A stretch of DNA of 64,000 bases from Novosphingobium lindaniclasticum LE124 (GCF_000445125.1 NZ_ATHL01000100.1:1-64000), one strand, 5' to 3'. Positions 29,307 to 39,223 are shown, counted from the stretch's first letter. Program-made: numbers and translations. Notes: a model not told the origin generated them from the sequence alone.

Positions 29307-29398
29307 GCATGAATGTTCTCTAATGGCAGCCATGTCGGGGAGAACTGTTCGTCGGGCGACCAAGGGCCAAGCGCCGCAGAACATATGAGGCTAAGCAG

Positions 29399-30091
29399 AT
29401 GTTGACGCGCAAGCAGCATGAATTGCTCCGGTTCATCCAGGTCCGACTGGAAGAAAGCGGCATCTCTCCGAGTTTCGAGGAGATGAAGGAAGCACTCGAT
29501 CTCAAATCGAAGTCCGGCGTTCATCGGCTGATCTCGGCGCTGGAGGAACGCGGTTTCATTCGCCGCCTTCCCAATCGCGCGCGCGCCCTCGAAGTTCTTC
29601 GTCAGCCCGAGGATGCGAACACGAAGCCGGCGAAAGCGCCGACCTCCGGCGCCGTGGGCATGGTCGCTGCGCCGGCCCGAACCGCTCCGCTCGCCAAGCC
29701 GGCAAATGACGTCATCGAGATCCCGCTCCACGGCCGCATCGCTGCGGGTGTTCCGATCGAGGCGCTTGAAGGGCAATCTTCGCTTCCGGTGCCTGCCGCC
29801 TTGCTCGGCTCCGGTGACCATTATGCGCTGGAGGTATCCGGCGACTCCATGGTCGAAGCCGGCATTCTCGATGGAGACTTTGCGCTCGTGAAGCGGACCA
29901 GCACCGCGCGTGACGGCGAGATCGTTGTCGCGCTGATCCGCGGCGAAGAGGCGACGTTGAAGTATCTGCGCCGGGAAGGCAGCATGGTGCGCCTTGATCC
30001 GGCAAATGGCGCTTACGAGCCGCAGATCTACGGTCCCGACGAAGTCGAAGTGCAGGGCAAGCTGGCAGGCCTTTTGCGCCGCTATCACTAA
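29399..30091 (+). CDS. lexA: LexA, SOS-response repressor/self-cleaving protease
   Basis: 230 residues. The winged-helix N terminus begins [14 protein letters not shown], with [24 protein letters not shown] as recognition region. The cleavage site is Ala116-Gly117 (GRIAAGVP), with catalytic Ser150 ([10 protein letters not shown]) and Lys188 (EATLKYL). RecA filaments trigger self-cleavage after DNA damage, derepressing SOS genes. The linker (about 70-105) is Pro/Ala-rich. It carries its own operator upstream. Confidence 0.98.
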   Translation: MLTRKQHELLRFIQVRLEESGISPSFEEMKEALDLKSKSGVHRLISALEERGFIRRLPNRARALEVLRQPEDANTKPAKAPTSGAVGMVAAPARTAPLAKPANDVIEIPLHGRIAAGVPIEALEGQSSLPVPAALLGSGDHYALEVSGDSMVEAGILDGDFALVKRTSTARDGEIVVALIRGEEATLKYLRREGSMVRLDPANGAYEPQIYGPDEVEVQGKLAGLLRRYH

Positions 30092-30167
30092 GTCTGACAG
30101 CGAGGTACAGGCGCGGCCTTGCACAATTTGTTTATCACGTCCTGATTCCGTAGCCGTTTGTCGAATT

Positions 30168-32360
30168 TCAGCGCTTGCCGTGGGGCCACCAACCGTGATC
30201 ACCTTGCGTTTCGCTGACGGTTCTCAAGCTTCGGCTCGCGAGGTGGATCGTCACGCCGCCGGTGCGGTCCAGCATCTGACGGTCCAGTTTCAGCCATTTC
30301 GGACGGCAATTGCCAGGTAGCCAGCGATCGGCAATCACGATGTCGGTGTGTCTGCAAGCCCGCTCCAATTGCATCTCGGGTACGAGCGCTCTGCTTCGGG
30401 CAATCAGAAGGTGGAGTTTCTCGCCTCGCTCTCGCAGGGCGACATGACAGAAGTCGCGGTTGCACCGAGTGCCCGGAAGTGCCGTGCCGCCTGGCAGTTC
30501 GTGTGTTCCAACAGCTTCCATCATATTGTCCAAAGCATAGTCGCTGGTATTTTTACGTAAGGTCACGAGCCGCTGCGTCATCGGATCGAGCCAGGCGACA
30601 TGGCGGCCATCTCCCGAAATGAGGACATCTGGCGTCGGGATCATCAGCAAGCCGATAAATCCGGCCGAGATGGGCAGCAGGCCTAGTAGACGAATTCTGC
30701 TCGTCCAGAGTGCCAGCCATAGCCCGCCGGCAACAAAAGATGCGAAATGCCAGGCGCCCATGGCGGGCAGCGCGCTTACGGCGGCCGGTCTCGTCGCGGT
30801 AAAATGCGCGATGCTCAACAATACATCGATCCCGCGGTCCGCCGCCCACCAGACGGGAATGCCGAGCCCGACAAGATCGAGCAGCAGCGCCGTCGCCACC
30901 AAGGGCATGATGATCACCGTCGTCAGGGGAATGGCCGCAACATTGGCAAGCGAGCCGTACACGCCGGCACGATGGAAGTGGAACAGGCCGATCGGCATCA
31001 AAGCCAGCTCGATCACGACACCGGTCACGAGCATCATCGCAAGGTAGCGCAGCGCCTTCAGCGGCGGTGCCTCCTCGCGCGGCGCCAGCAACCGCTTGGC
31101 CCAGGCCGCGTTCCCCAGCGCGATAAGAACGATGACGGCCGCGAAGCTCATCTGAAAGCTGGGGCCGACTACGGCTTCCGGCCACATGAGGAGCACCAGG
31201 ATGGCTGCCACCGCGAGCAGCCTCATTGAAAGGGCTTCTCTTCCCAAGGCCACGGCCGCAAGGACGAGCAAGCCCGCGAGGCAGGATCGCACGGTGGGCA
31301 CTTGCGAGCCGCTGAGCAAAGTATAGGCCAGACCCGCCGCGGCTCCCGCAGCCGCCGCCAGCACGGGCAGGCGGACCCGAAGAGCCAGGGCCGGCGAAAG
31401 CGCCAGGAGGCGAAGCACGACGAAATAGACGCAGCCGATCACGGCACTGACATGCAGGCCGCTGATCGACAGAAGATGGGCGAGACCGGCATCGCGCATG
31501 TCCTGGGCGTCGTCTTGCGAAATCGCGCCCATGTCTCCCGTGATCAGCGCCGCGGCGATGCCTCCTGCCGAGCCGGCCAGACGGGAGGTGATGTGCCGCG
31601 ACAGGGCCAGGCGCTGCTGCGCCAGCCAATCACCGCCAGCCCCCGCAGACAGCACTTCGAAATCGGACGTCACCGACCCCGTCGCCGACAGACCTGCAAA
31701 CCATGCGGTCCGCGCGAAATCATATCCTCCTGGAAACATAGGAGAGGCAGGCGGCACCAGACGTCCGCGGAACCGGATCACTGCCCCCACTTCCGGCGCA
31801 TGGCTGCGCAGACCGACCGGCAGATTGACCCGCGCCTTGATGGCACGGCCGCTCTGCGGATCGCGCAGGGCCAGAGTGAGCCGGTCGCGCTGCAATGCCG
31901 GCTGCTCATCCAGTGCAAGGACGCGCGCCGTCAATATCCCGGAAACCGGATGCGCGATGGGGGACTGGCCCACGATCTCGGAGCGTGTCCAAACGGAAAG
32001 ACACCCTGCCAGAACGAACAGGGAGACCGAAACTAACGCCTGCCGCGTATAAGGAAAACGGAGCCGGCCGGCGTTCCACCAGGATGCGAATAATGCAATT
32101 GAGACGCACACTACGCAAAGGACGACCCAGTCCTCGGCCCTGGGCATCGAAAACCACGCAATTGCGCCAGTTCCGAACGCCACTGCGAGCCATGGCACTC
32201 TGTCGAAACCGGAGTTCGAAAGAAAACGCTCGACACTGGGCAAACTGCTCGACATGTGGCTCTGGCTGATCCATGGGCGATGCTGCAATGCAGCGCCTCC
32301 GGCAGGAACCGGAAGCAGAGGATCATCTGTCGTGGCGGCTTCGCTGGCCATGGCGAGCAT
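30168..32360 (-). CDS. comEC: ComEC/Rec2-family DNA-uptake channel protein
   Basis: Up to 730 residues; an alternative start at 32255 would remove about 35 polar residues. An N-terminal DUF4131 region (about 50-250) includes an OB-like segment, and the competence domain follows (DAGLAHLLSISGLHVSAVIG at about 280, then polytopic helices). The C-terminal part begins TPDVLISGDGRHVAWLD and resembles the beta-lactamase domain of other ComECs, but the HxHxDH metal motif is absent. It moves single-stranded DNA across the inner membrane during transformation. It diverges from gltX with only about 20 bases between starts. Confidence 0.9.
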   Translation of the reverse strand: MLAMASEAATTDDPLLPVPAGGAALQHRPWISQSHMSSSLPSVERFLSNSGFDRVPWLAVAFGTGAIAWFSMPRAEDWVVLCVVCVSIALFASWWNAGRLRFPYTRQALVSVSLFVLAGCLSVWTRSEIVGQSPIAHPVSGILTARVLALDEQPALQRDRLTLALRDPQSGRAIKARVNLPVGLRSHAPEVGAVIRFRGRLVPPASPMFPGGYDFARTAWFAGLSATGSVTSDFEVLSAGAGGDWLAQQRLALSRHITSRLAGSAGGIAAALITGDMGAISQDDAQDMRDAGLAHLLSISGLHVSAVIGCVYFVVLRLLALSPALALRVRLPVLAAAAGAAAGLAYTLLSGSQVPTVRSCLAGLLVLAAVALGREALSMRLLAVAAILVLLMWPEAVVGPSFQMSFAAVIVLIALGNAAWAKRLLAPREEAPPLKALRYLAMMLVTGVVIELALMPIGLFHFHRAGVYGSLANVAAIPLTTVIIMPLVATALLLDLVGLGIPVWWAADRGIDVLLSIAHFTATRPAAVSALPAMGAWHFASFVAGGLWLALWTSRIRLLGLLPISAGFIGLLMIPTPDVLISGDGRHVAWLDPMTQRLVTLRKNTSDYALDNMMEAVGTHELPGGTALPGTRCNRDFCHVALRERGEKLHLLIARSRALVPEMQLERACRHTDIVIADRWLPGNCRPKWLKLDRQMLDRTGGVTIHLASRSLRTVSETQGDHGWWPHGKR

Positions 32361-32380
32361 AGGACAGGAAGGTTATAACA

Positions 32381-33835
32381 ATGGCAAGCGGCAGTGCATC
32401 GAGCGGATCGACGACCGGCAAGACCGTCGTCACGCGCTTTGCCCCCTCGCCCACGGGTTATCTCCATATCGGAGGCGCTCGTACCGCTCTCTTCAACTGG
32501 CTGTTCGCGCGCCACCACGGCGGCAAGTACCTGCTTCGCATCGAGGACACCGATCGCGCCCGCTCCACCGAGCCGGCGATCGACGCGATCTTCGACGGCC
32601 TGACCTGGCTGGGTCTCGATGGGGACGAGCCGGCCACGTTCCAGTTCGCGCGCTCGGATCGCCACGCCGAAGTGGCCGCCGCGCTGCTTGCCAGCGGCCA
32701 CGCCTATCGCTGCTACCTGACTCAGGAAGAACTCGCAGAGCGCCGGCAGAAGGCGCAGGAAGCGCGCCGTCCTTTCCGCATCGACAGCGAATGGCGCGAT
32801 GCCGATCCCTCGACCTGGCCCGCGGACAAGTCCTACGTCGTTCGCGTCAAGGCTCCCCGCGACGGCGAGACCACGATCAGCGATCTCGTCCAGGGGGAGG
32901 TCACTGTCCGGAACGAGGAAATCGACGACTTCGTCATCCTGCGCTCTGACGGCACCCCTACATATATGCTCGCCGTCGTGGTGGACGACAACGACATGGG
33001 CGTAACCCATGTCCTGCGCGGCGACGACCACCTGAACAACGCTTTCCGCCAATTGGTGATCATCCAGGGCATGGGCTGGGACGTGCCGACTTACGGCCAC
33101 GTTCCGCTGATCCACGGATCCGACGGCGCCAAGCTCTCCAAGCGCCACGGTGCCCTGGGCGTCGATGCCTATCGCGACGACATGGGCGTCTTGCCCGAAG
33201 CGCTCTTCAACTATCTGCTTCGTCTTGGCTGGGGCCATGGCGACGAGGAATTCATCAGCCGCGAAAAAGCGGTCGAGTGGTTCGACATGGCCGATGTCGG
33301 CAAGTCGCCCTCGCGCTTCGATATCGCCAAGCTGCAAAATCTGAACGGCCATTACCTGCGCGAGGCGGAAGACGCCCGCCTGGCGGAACTGGTCCTGCCG
33401 CGCCTGGTTCAGGCCGGTTATGAAAATCCCGACCTCGCTCTGCTCACGCGGGCGATGCCGGTGCTGAAGGTCCGTGCTAAGGACCTCAACGAACTTGCAG
33501 AAGGCGCCGCCTTCCTGTTTGCCAAGCGTCCGCTCGCGTTCAGCGAGAAGGCGCAGGCGCTTCTGACGGACGAGGCGCGGGGGCGCCTGGCCGCCATTCA
33601 CGAGCGTCTTTTCAGCGTATCCGACTGGGCGCTGGAGGCACTGGAAGCCAGCCTGAAGGCAATGGCCGAGGACTTGGGATTGGGCCTCGGCAAGCTCGCG
33701 CAACCCTTGCGGGCGGCCCTGACTGGTCAGACGACCTCTCCGGGTATTTTCGACGTATTGGTTCTGCTCGGCCGGGACGAAAGCCTTGCTCGCATCGGCG
33801 CGCAGGCGGACGCCGCGACCGGGTCGCACATATAA
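32381..33835 (+). CDS. gltX: Glutamate--tRNA ligase
   Basis: 484 residues with a GGAAGG Shine-Dalgarno. The class I HIGH motif appears as GYLHIGGAR (about residues 26-34), [11 protein letters not shown] follows, and the KMSKS equivalent is [13 protein letters not shown] (about 252). The C-terminal anticodon-binding part is complete. Alphaproteobacteria often carry two gltX paralogues, one charging tRNA-Gln for later amidation; which one this is cannot be decided from the window. gltA follows after 13 bases. Confidence 0.97.
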   Translation: MASGSASSGSTTGKTVVTRFAPSPTGYLHIGGARTALFNWLFARHHGGKYLLRIEDTDRARSTEPAIDAIFDGLTWLGLDGDEPATFQFARSDRHAEVAAALLASGHAYRCYLTQEELAERRQKAQEARRPFRIDSEWRDADPSTWPADKSYVVRVKAPRDGETTISDLVQGEVTVRNEEIDDFVILRSDGTPTYMLAVVVDDNDMGVTHVLRGDDHLNNAFRQLVIIQGMGWDVPTYGHVPLIHGSDGAKLSKRHGALGVDAYRDDMGVLPEALFNYLLRLGWGHGDEEFISREKAVEWFDMADVGKSPSRFDIAKLQNLNGHYLREAEDARLAELVLPRLVQAGYENPDLALLTRAMPVLKVRAKDLNELAEGAAFLFAKRPLAFSEKAQALLTDEARGRLAAIHERLFSVSDWALEALEASLKAMAEDLGLGLGKLAQPLRAALTGQTTSPGIFDVLVLLGRDESLARIGAQADAATGSHI

Positions 33836-33848
33836 GGAGTAAGAACTG

Positions 33849-35132
33849 GTGGGTGATCAGGTCAAACTGAATGCTGCTGGCACGGAATACGACTATCCCG
33901 TGCTCAAGGGCAGTGTCGGCCCGGATGTCATCGATATCCGCAAGCTCTATGCCCAGACGGGCAAGTTCACGTACGATCCCGGCTTCACCTCGACGGCCAG
34001 CTGCGAAAGTGCGCTGACCTACATCGACGGCGACGAAGGCGTGCTGCTCCATCGCGGCTACCCGATCGGCCAATTGGCCGAAAACTCGTCGTTCATGGAA
34101 ACCAGCTACCTGCTGCTGAACGGCGAACTGCCGAACGCAGCCGAACTGGCGACTTTCGAGAACACCATCACGCGCCACACCATGCTCCACGAGCAGCTGG
34201 CGAACTTCTACCGCGGTTTCCGCCGTGACGCCCACCCGATGGCGATCATGTGCGGCGTGGTCGGCGCGCTTTCGGCATTCTACCACGACTCGACCGACAT
34301 CTCCGATCCCGAGCACCGCAAGATCAGCTCGCATCGCCTGATCGCCAAGATGCCGACGATCGCCGCTGCGGCCTACAAGTACTCGGTCGGCCAGCCTTTC
34401 GTCTATCCGGACAACAAGCTGAGCTACACCGGCAACTTCCTGCGCATGACCTTCGGCGTGCCCGCGGAAGAGTACGAGGTGATCCCGGCGGTCGAGAAGG
34501 CGATGGACCGCATCTTCATCCTCCACGCCGACCACGAGCAGAACGCCTCGACCTCGACCGTGCGTCTGGCCGGTTCGTCGGGCGCCAACCCGTTCGCGTG
34601 CATCGCAGCCGGCATCGCCTGCCTCTGGGGCCCTGCCCACGGCGGCGCGAACGAAGCCGCGCTCAACATGCTCAAGGAAATCGGTACGCCGGACAAGATC
34701 CAGCACTACATCGACCGGGCAAAGGACAAGAACGATCCGTTCCGCCTCATGGGCTTCGGTCATCGCGTCTACAAGAACTACGATCCGCGCGCCACGGTCA
34801 TGCAGAAGACCGTCCGCGAGGTGTTCGACGCGCTCAAGGTCACCGACCCGCTGTTCGAGACCGCCCTGCGCCTGGAAGAAATCGCTCTCAGCGATCCGTA
34901 CTTCGCCGAGAAAAAGCTGTTCCCGAACGTCGACTTCTACTCGGGCATCATCCTCTCGGCCATCGGCTTCCCCACCACGATGTTCACCGCGCTCTTCGCG
35001 CTGGCCCGCACCGTGGGCTGGGTCGCGCAGTGGAACGAAATGATCTCGGATCCCGGCCAGAAGATCGGTCGTCCGCGTCAGCTCTACACCGGCCCGACGC
35101 AGCGCGACTACGTGGCGATCGGCCAGCGCTGA
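33849..35132 (+). CDS. gltA: Citrate synthase
   Basis: 427 residues starting at GTG; GGAG overlapping the gltX stop region lies ten bases upstream and no ATG fits. It is a hexameric-type bacterial citrate synthase: [15 protein letters not shown] and [16 protein letters not shown] in the small beta region. The catalytic His are in [19 protein letters not shown] and [14 protein letters not shown], and the Asp in VDFYSG. It condenses oxaloacetate and acetyl-CoA at the entry to the TCA cycle. The gene is ended by a hairpin at 35173. Confidence 0.98.
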   Translation: MGDQVKLNAAGTEYDYPVLKGSVGPDVIDIRKLYAQTGKFTYDPGFTSTASCESALTYIDGDEGVLLHRGYPIGQLAENSSFMETSYLLLNGELPNAAELATFENTITRHTMLHEQLANFYRGFRRDAHPMAIMCGVVGALSAFYHDSTDISDPEHRKISSHRLIAKMPTIAAAAYKYSVGQPFVYPDNKLSYTGNFLRMTFGVPAEEYEVIPAVEKAMDRIFILHADHEQNASTSTVRLAGSSGANPFACIAAGIACLWGPAHGGANEAALNMLKEIGTPDKIQHYIDRAKDKNDPFRLMGFGHRVYKNYDPRATVMQKTVREVFDALKVTDPLFETALRLEEIALSDPYFAEKKLFPNVDFYSGIILSAIGFPTTMFTALFALARTVGWVAQWNEMISDPGQKIGRPRQLYTGPTQRDYVAIGQR

Positions 35133-35172
35133 GTTTTCGCTCGCAAGAGCTGACACGGCCAATTGCGAAACA

Positions 35173-35205
35173 GGAAAGGCTCTCGCGCAAGCGGGGGCCT
35201 TTTCC
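35173..35205 (+). terminator. gltA: Intrinsic terminator after gltA
   Basis: GGAAAGGCTCTCGC (from 35173) pairs with GCGGGGGCCTTTTCC (to 35205), including G-U pairs, around loop GCAA. The T-rich 3' arm is followed by TTTGC. Confidence 0.75.
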
Positions 35206-35349
35206 TTTGCGGCGTGCCGTTCGACGGAATCGTTCGTCAGGCCGCCGCCCTTTGAATCGCACGGAGGCGCGTCAGCCTCGATGAAAGAATTCCCTTGATG
35301 TCAAAGCCATCTGCTCGCATTTTCGGGAGCACTGATGGGAGGAATAGTC

Positions 35350-35568
35350 ATGTCGTTCCTCAGAATTCTCGCTTTCGTAGCGGGGCTGGTTGCAATCGCC
35401 TTCGGGCTGTTCTGGGTCGGACAGGGAACCGGTATCGTCGATTGGCCGCCGGGCAGCGTGATGCTGGGCGACCGCACCTGGGCCGTGCGCGGCGCGGTGA
35501 TGACAGCGGTCGGTGCCATCCTGCTCTGGCTCGCGCGGCGCGGCAATGCCGGCGACAACCGCCTTTGA
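35350..35568 (+). CDS. Small two-helix membrane protein
   Basis: 72 residues from the ATG at 35350; GGGAGGA sits seven bases upstream, which favours this start over one five codons earlier. Two hydrophobic helices (about 4-24 and 43-60) surround a short loop with VDWPPGSVMLGDRTW. The basic end (LARRGNAG) suggests a cytoplasmic C terminus. It resembles LapA/DUF1049-like small membrane proteins in layout, but I do not recognise a family with confidence. It stands alone between the gltA terminator and the convergent kinase-like gene. Confidence 0.7.
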   Translation: MSFLRILAFVAGLVAIAFGLFWVGQGTGIVDWPPGSVMLGDRTWAVRGAVMTAVGAILLWLARRGNAGDNRL

Positions 35569-35595
35569 TCAGCGGCCCCTGATCGGCTCTTTTCG

Positions 35596-36972
35596 TCAGG
35601 ACTCGGCGTCAGCCGGAAGGTCCAGAATGAAGCGAGCGCCCTGCCCCGGCGCGCTCTCCACCGCCAGATCCCCGCCCATGGCACGCGCCAGGCTCCGCGA
35701 GATGTAGAGGCCCAGACCGGAGCCACCATCGCCGCTGCGCCCCAGACGCTCGAACTTGTCGAAAATCTTGCCCTGCTCCTCGAGCGACAGGCCCGGCCCC
35801 TGATCCGCGACGATGATCCGCGCCCGGTCGCCCAAGGCTTCCAAACGTAGCCATATCTGCGAGTTCTCCGGCGAATAGCGGATCGCGTTGCCGATGAGGT
35901 TCAGCAGAATCTGCATGACCCGGCGATATTCCGCCACCGCCGGCAAGGCTTCGGCAGGATGCGGCGCTTCTATGACGATGCCCTTTTCCTGGGCTCTCAC
36001 GTTGAGGATACCGGCGGCCTGCCTGGCCAGTTCCGAAAGGTCCACGCGATCGGGCGCCGTGCTGAACCCTTCCGTCTCCACGACCTCGAGATCCGCAAGA
36101 TCCTCAAGAAGACCCAGCAGCAGCTTGCCTGCTCCGGCGATCTCTCCGGCGTATTCGGCATAAGCATCGGGCAGCGGCCCGGCGAGCCGGGTGCGGATCG
36201 TTTCGGCATTGGCGATGATCCGCGAGAGCGGCTGACGCAGCACGGGCGCAAGGTCGTGACCCACGAGGCTGCGGCGGAGCAGGGGCTCGATGGGTTCGTG
36301 CGCCAGCACAGTGCCGGTGGACGGCGTATCCGAAACCAGGAGAAGCTCGAAACCGGCAGGATCGAACCCTGGCCGCATATGCGGGATGAGAGCGACTTTC
36401 CAAGACCGGCGCGACCCCGGAACGATGACCCGCGCCCCATCGAGCAACCGCCAGTGCAGAGGCTGCTGTTGCGTCATCTTTTCAGGTGCCAGGAATTCGG
36501 TCCAATGGCGTCCGAAGCCGGTCTGCATCGCCTCTGTAACGGCGACAAGCTCCGCCCCCTCGGACGTGACGGACAGAACACGCTGCTCGGGATCGAGCTG
36601 GGCGCTCAGTTCTGCTACGTGCCGGTCGATCATCGTTCGCCGCCGTTCCGCCGAAGCCGTGTCCTCGACCGGCGCCGGCGCCGTCTGCCAGTTCCGCACG
36701 ACGATCTGGCAACCGTCGCCAAGCTCCTGCGGCTCCACTTCGACCCAGGCGGTAACGACCTCGCCGCCGTCGTGCGCTGTTACGGCGCGGGCGAGCCGGA
36801 AACCGTAACGCCGGGCCTTGCGCACCAGTTCGAGCAGTTCGGGCACGGCGATCGTGCCGGGAAGCTGGCCTCCGCAGCGCTCCTGCAGTCCGGCAAGCGG
36901 CTCGTCGGCTTCAAGCAGCCGGTCCTGCGCATCGCTGGCTGCACGAGCAATAATGCTACCTTCCATCAGCAT
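35596..36972 (-). CDS. Histidine-kinase-like protein with a non-canonical phosphoacceptor site
   Basis: 458 residues with no transmembrane segment. The first 220 residues contain one or two PAS-like regions. The DHp-like helix reads VGHDLAPVLRQPLSRI (237-252). Aligned on the R-x-P-L motif, the phospho-His position is Pro243, and the only nearby His is 239, four residues early. The HATPase domain is intact: N box LLNLIGNAIRYS (356-367), G1 DQGPG (390-394), F box IFDKFER, G2 GGSGLGLYIS (416-425). It may be a pseudokinase, phosphatase or allosteric partner (inference). Its start overlaps the upstream gene's stop (TGATG). Confidence 0.85.
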   Translation of the reverse strand: MLMEGSIIARAASDAQDRLLEADEPLAGLQERCGGQLPGTIAVPELLELVRKARRYGFRLARAVTAHDGGEVVTAWVEVEPQELGDGCQIVVRNWQTAPAPVEDTASAERRRTMIDRHVAELSAQLDPEQRVLSVTSEGAELVAVTEAMQTGFGRHWTEFLAPEKMTQQQPLHWRLLDGARVIVPGSRRSWKVALIPHMRPGFDPAGFELLLVSDTPSTGTVLAHEPIEPLLRRSLVGHDLAPVLRQPLSRIIANAETIRTRLAGPLPDAYAEYAGEIAGAGKLLLGLLEDLADLEVVETEGFSTAPDRVDLSELARQAAGILNVRAQEKGIVIEAPHPAEALPAVAEYRRVMQILLNLIGNAIRYSPENSQIWLRLEALGDRARIIVADQGPGLSLEEQGKIFDKFERLGRSGDGGSGLGLYISRSLARAMGGDLAVESAPGQGARFILDLPADAES

Positions 36973-37925
36973 CAGCGGCCGAGCCGACCGCTCGCCAGGA
37001 TCGAGGCGGCCATGTCGGTGCCGAGCCTTTCGAAGCCTTCGGGCAGCATGGCTTCGGGGTGGATCGCGAGAAACTGTCTTTCGATGTCGGCAGGCTTGAG
37101 CCCGGCAGCACGCAAAGCCAGTGCCAGTCGCGCCAGCTGCGCTTCATGCGTGGCAAGGACCGCCGCCTCCCGCCGCAGTCCCGCCCCGACCGACAGCGCG
37201 GTCAGGAACAGCGCAGTACCCGCATGGGCGACCGAAAGAGCGACGTGGTACGCGCCGCCAAGGCCGGTCAACAGCCGCCCGGCGAGTGCCAGGCGCGTGG
37301 CGCCTTCGTCGTACCGGCGCCGCAAGTCCCCCTCTACCGACATCAGCCTTTCGCTCTCCGGCGCACGGCCGGTCACGGCCTGGCGTGCAGCCAGCAGGAC
37401 ACGGTGGAGAAGATCGCCCGGCAGTTCCTCCAGAGGCAGGCTCATGCGGCGCTGCGCCTGACACCAACGGGCCTGGGCGGCCAGCCAGCTTACGGCATTG
37501 CCATGGACGGTTCCCTCGGCCGAGGCCAACATCGCCTGGACGAGCGGCGGCACCACCGGATCCAGCCCCAGACGCACCTGCAACCGCTCCGTCATCTGCC
37601 ATTCCAAAGCCAGGGCATGGACGTGCGACAGAAGAAGCGCGTCGGCCATGAGCGCGCGAGCAAGATCTTCGGCGTCTTCGGCAAACGGCTGGGCGTGATC
37701 CTCGCCGAGATGGAGTGGACTGACGATCTGGCGCGCCATGTCGGCGATCATGCCCCGTACCCGGGCCAGGATCTCGTCGCTGAACAGCGCGCTATCCTCG
37801 GCGGCAAGCAAGTACTGCAGGATGGGCAGCACACTGTCGGCCATGGCATCGCCGCGCGCCAGATCCGCACGGAGCAAGGCTTCGGCAGTCTGGTCGTCGG
37901 CCGGATGAACAGCGTTGTCGATCAT
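36972..37925 (-). CDS. Conserved-looking helical protein of unknown function
   Basis: 317 residues, almost entirely predicted alpha-helix, rich in Ala and Leu, with no signal peptide. One hydrophobic segment (around residues 215-245, near GLGGAYHVALSVAHAGTALFLTALS) could be buried or membrane-associated. I do not recognise a family; a distant relation to alphaproteobacterial DUF2336-type proteins is possible but unproven. It is translationally coupled to the kinase-like gene downstream and separated by 35 bases, holding a CtrA-like box, from the gene upstream. This suggests it works with the kinase-like protein. Confidence 0.75.
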   Translation of the reverse strand: MIDNAVHPADDQTAEALLRADLARGDAMADSVLPILQYLLAAEDSALFSDEILARVRGMIADMARQIVSPLHLGEDHAQPFAEDAEDLARALMADALLLSHVHALALEWQMTERLQVRLGLDPVVPPLVQAMLASAEGTVHGNAVSWLAAQARWCQAQRRMSLPLEELPGDLLHRVLLAARQAVTGRAPESERLMSVEGDLRRRYDEGATRLALAGRLLTGLGGAYHVALSVAHAGTALFLTALSVGAGLRREAAVLATHEAQLARLALALRAAGLKPADIERQFLAIHPEAMLPEGFERLGTDMAASILASGRLGR

Positions 37926-37949
37926 CCGTCCCGTTTACCCTGTACTTGG

Positions 37950-37964
37950 TTAAGTCCCGGTTAG
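37950..37964. promoter_or_regulatory. CtrA-like box (one mismatch)
   Basis: TTAA-GTCCCGG-TTAG at 37950-37964 differs by one base from the CtrA consensus TTAA-N7-TTAA. It lies in the short gap before the start at 37925 and overlaps the stop of the preceding gene. A single near-match is weak by itself; the neighbouring polarity-like genes make it worth noting. Confidence 0.35.
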
Positions 37965-39223
37965 TCCTTGCGACGTAGCGGAAGAACCATCCCGACCACA
38001 ACGAGCGTGACAGCCAGAACTTCCACCAGGCCCTCAACTTGCCCGAATCCTGCGGCAAAAGCTAGCGCCAGTCCCAATGTGGCACGGTCCGCGACCAGCG
38101 AAGCGACGGCTCCGGTCACGAAGCGGGGAATCATCGCCAGCAGCAGCATCAACATGGTCGCCGGGAACAGCCAGGAGATCAGCGATTCGCCGCCGAGGCG
38201 AGGAATTCCGGCGAGAAGCGACAGTCCGAAGGCCGTATCGACCAGCCAGCGCAGCACGTCCGTACGCGGGATCGCGGGCGGCAGCTGCCCCAGAGCATGC
38301 CGCTCGGCGATGCGCAGGAACCGGCAGGCTTCGACCAGAAGCGATGCGGCGGTGAGAGAAAGGAAGGCCGCGACCACCAGTCCGAACCAGGCGAAGCCAC
38401 CGGCAAGCGCCAGAACCGTCAGGACCGCCAGGCTCATGATATTGGAGGCATTGCCGGCATGGAGCAGGGACGAGCCAAACGTGAGCACGCCGTAGCGGGC
38501 CACGGCGCGACCGGGCGCGGCCGTTTCCCCATTGGCGAAACGCTCTCTTAGCCAGTCGATTTCAACCGCATGCGCGTCCGCCTCGTCGCGGATCAGCCGC
38601 CAGTTGATCCCGGTGCGCAAGGCAGCCGGAACTTCGCGCATCGCCACGCCGGACTGCAAGGCGATCCGCGTCAACGCCGAGGAAACGTCGCAATCCTCGG
38701 GCAGCTGCTGGAGGCTTTCGACGAGTTGGCCCGGTATCCGCATCACGCCTGCACTGGCGCGGTTGATGTCGATTCGTTCAAAGCCGGCCGCCAATCCGCC
38801 TTCCACGGGCTGAACGAGAACGGCTGACGTTCTTCCCTCGAAAAGGGGAACGACACCGACGGGATCGACGAAAAGCGCCTCGTCAATCACCACCAATTCG
38901 TCATTCGCCGTCACCAGGCCGGCGAGCGGTCTCGCACCGGTGGCGATGTGGAATTGCAGGCCGGCATCTTCGGCCTTGTGCTGAAAGGCGATCATCTCCG
39001 GCGATGACCCGCGTGCGACGCAGATCACCCGCTGGCAGTCGAGCGCCAAGGCCAGGCCGAGCTGGTGCTGCGCAAGCGTGGCACCGCCCACCCGCAGGAA
39101 TGCGCGCGGCACCGTCTGCCCCGCGACCGCAGGCTCCATCATGGCGAGCAACGCTATACGCAGTGTATCAACCTCCGGCGAGCCCCGAGCCGTTAAGCCC
39201 CGACGTCTTGGCTCCTGAACCAC
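37961..39223 (-). CDS. Degenerate nucleotidyltransferase-like domain fused to a polytopic membrane domain
   Basis: Up to 420 residues; the start is uncertain (GTG at 39223, or later codons nearer LRIALLAMM). The first 200 residues follow the sugar-nucleotidyltransferase pattern: VPRAFLRVGGATLAQHQLGLAL resembles the PKALLPVGG-x-x-LLEHQL signature. The preceding Gly-rich, Arg-containing nucleotide loop is missing (MMEPAVAGQT instead). Residues about 235-415 form five or six helices. The layout recalls inositol-phosphate cytidylyltransferase/DIPP-synthase fusions, but the CDP-alcohol phosphotransferase motif is not visible. The function is unknown, and catalysis is doubtful. Confidence 0.75.
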   Translation of the reverse strand: MVQEPRRRGLTARGSPEVDTLRIALLAMMEPAVAGQTVPRAFLRVGGATLAQHQLGLALALDCQRVICVARGSSPEMIAFQHKAEDAGLQFHIATGARPLAGLVTANDELVVIDEALFVDPVGVVPLFEGRTSAVLVQPVEGGLAAGFERIDINRASAGVMRIPGQLVESLQQLPEDCDVSSALTRIALQSGVAMREVPAALRTGINWRLIRDEADAHAVEIDWLRERFANGETAAPGRAVARYGVLTFGSSLLHAGNASNIMSLAVLTVLALAGGFAWFGLVVAAFLSLTAASLLVEACRFLRIAERHALGQLPPAIPRTDVLRWLVDTAFGLSLLAGIPRLGGESLISWLFPATMLMLLLAMIPRFVTGAVASLVADRATLGLALAFAAGFGQVEGLVEVLAVTLVVVGMVLPLRRKD

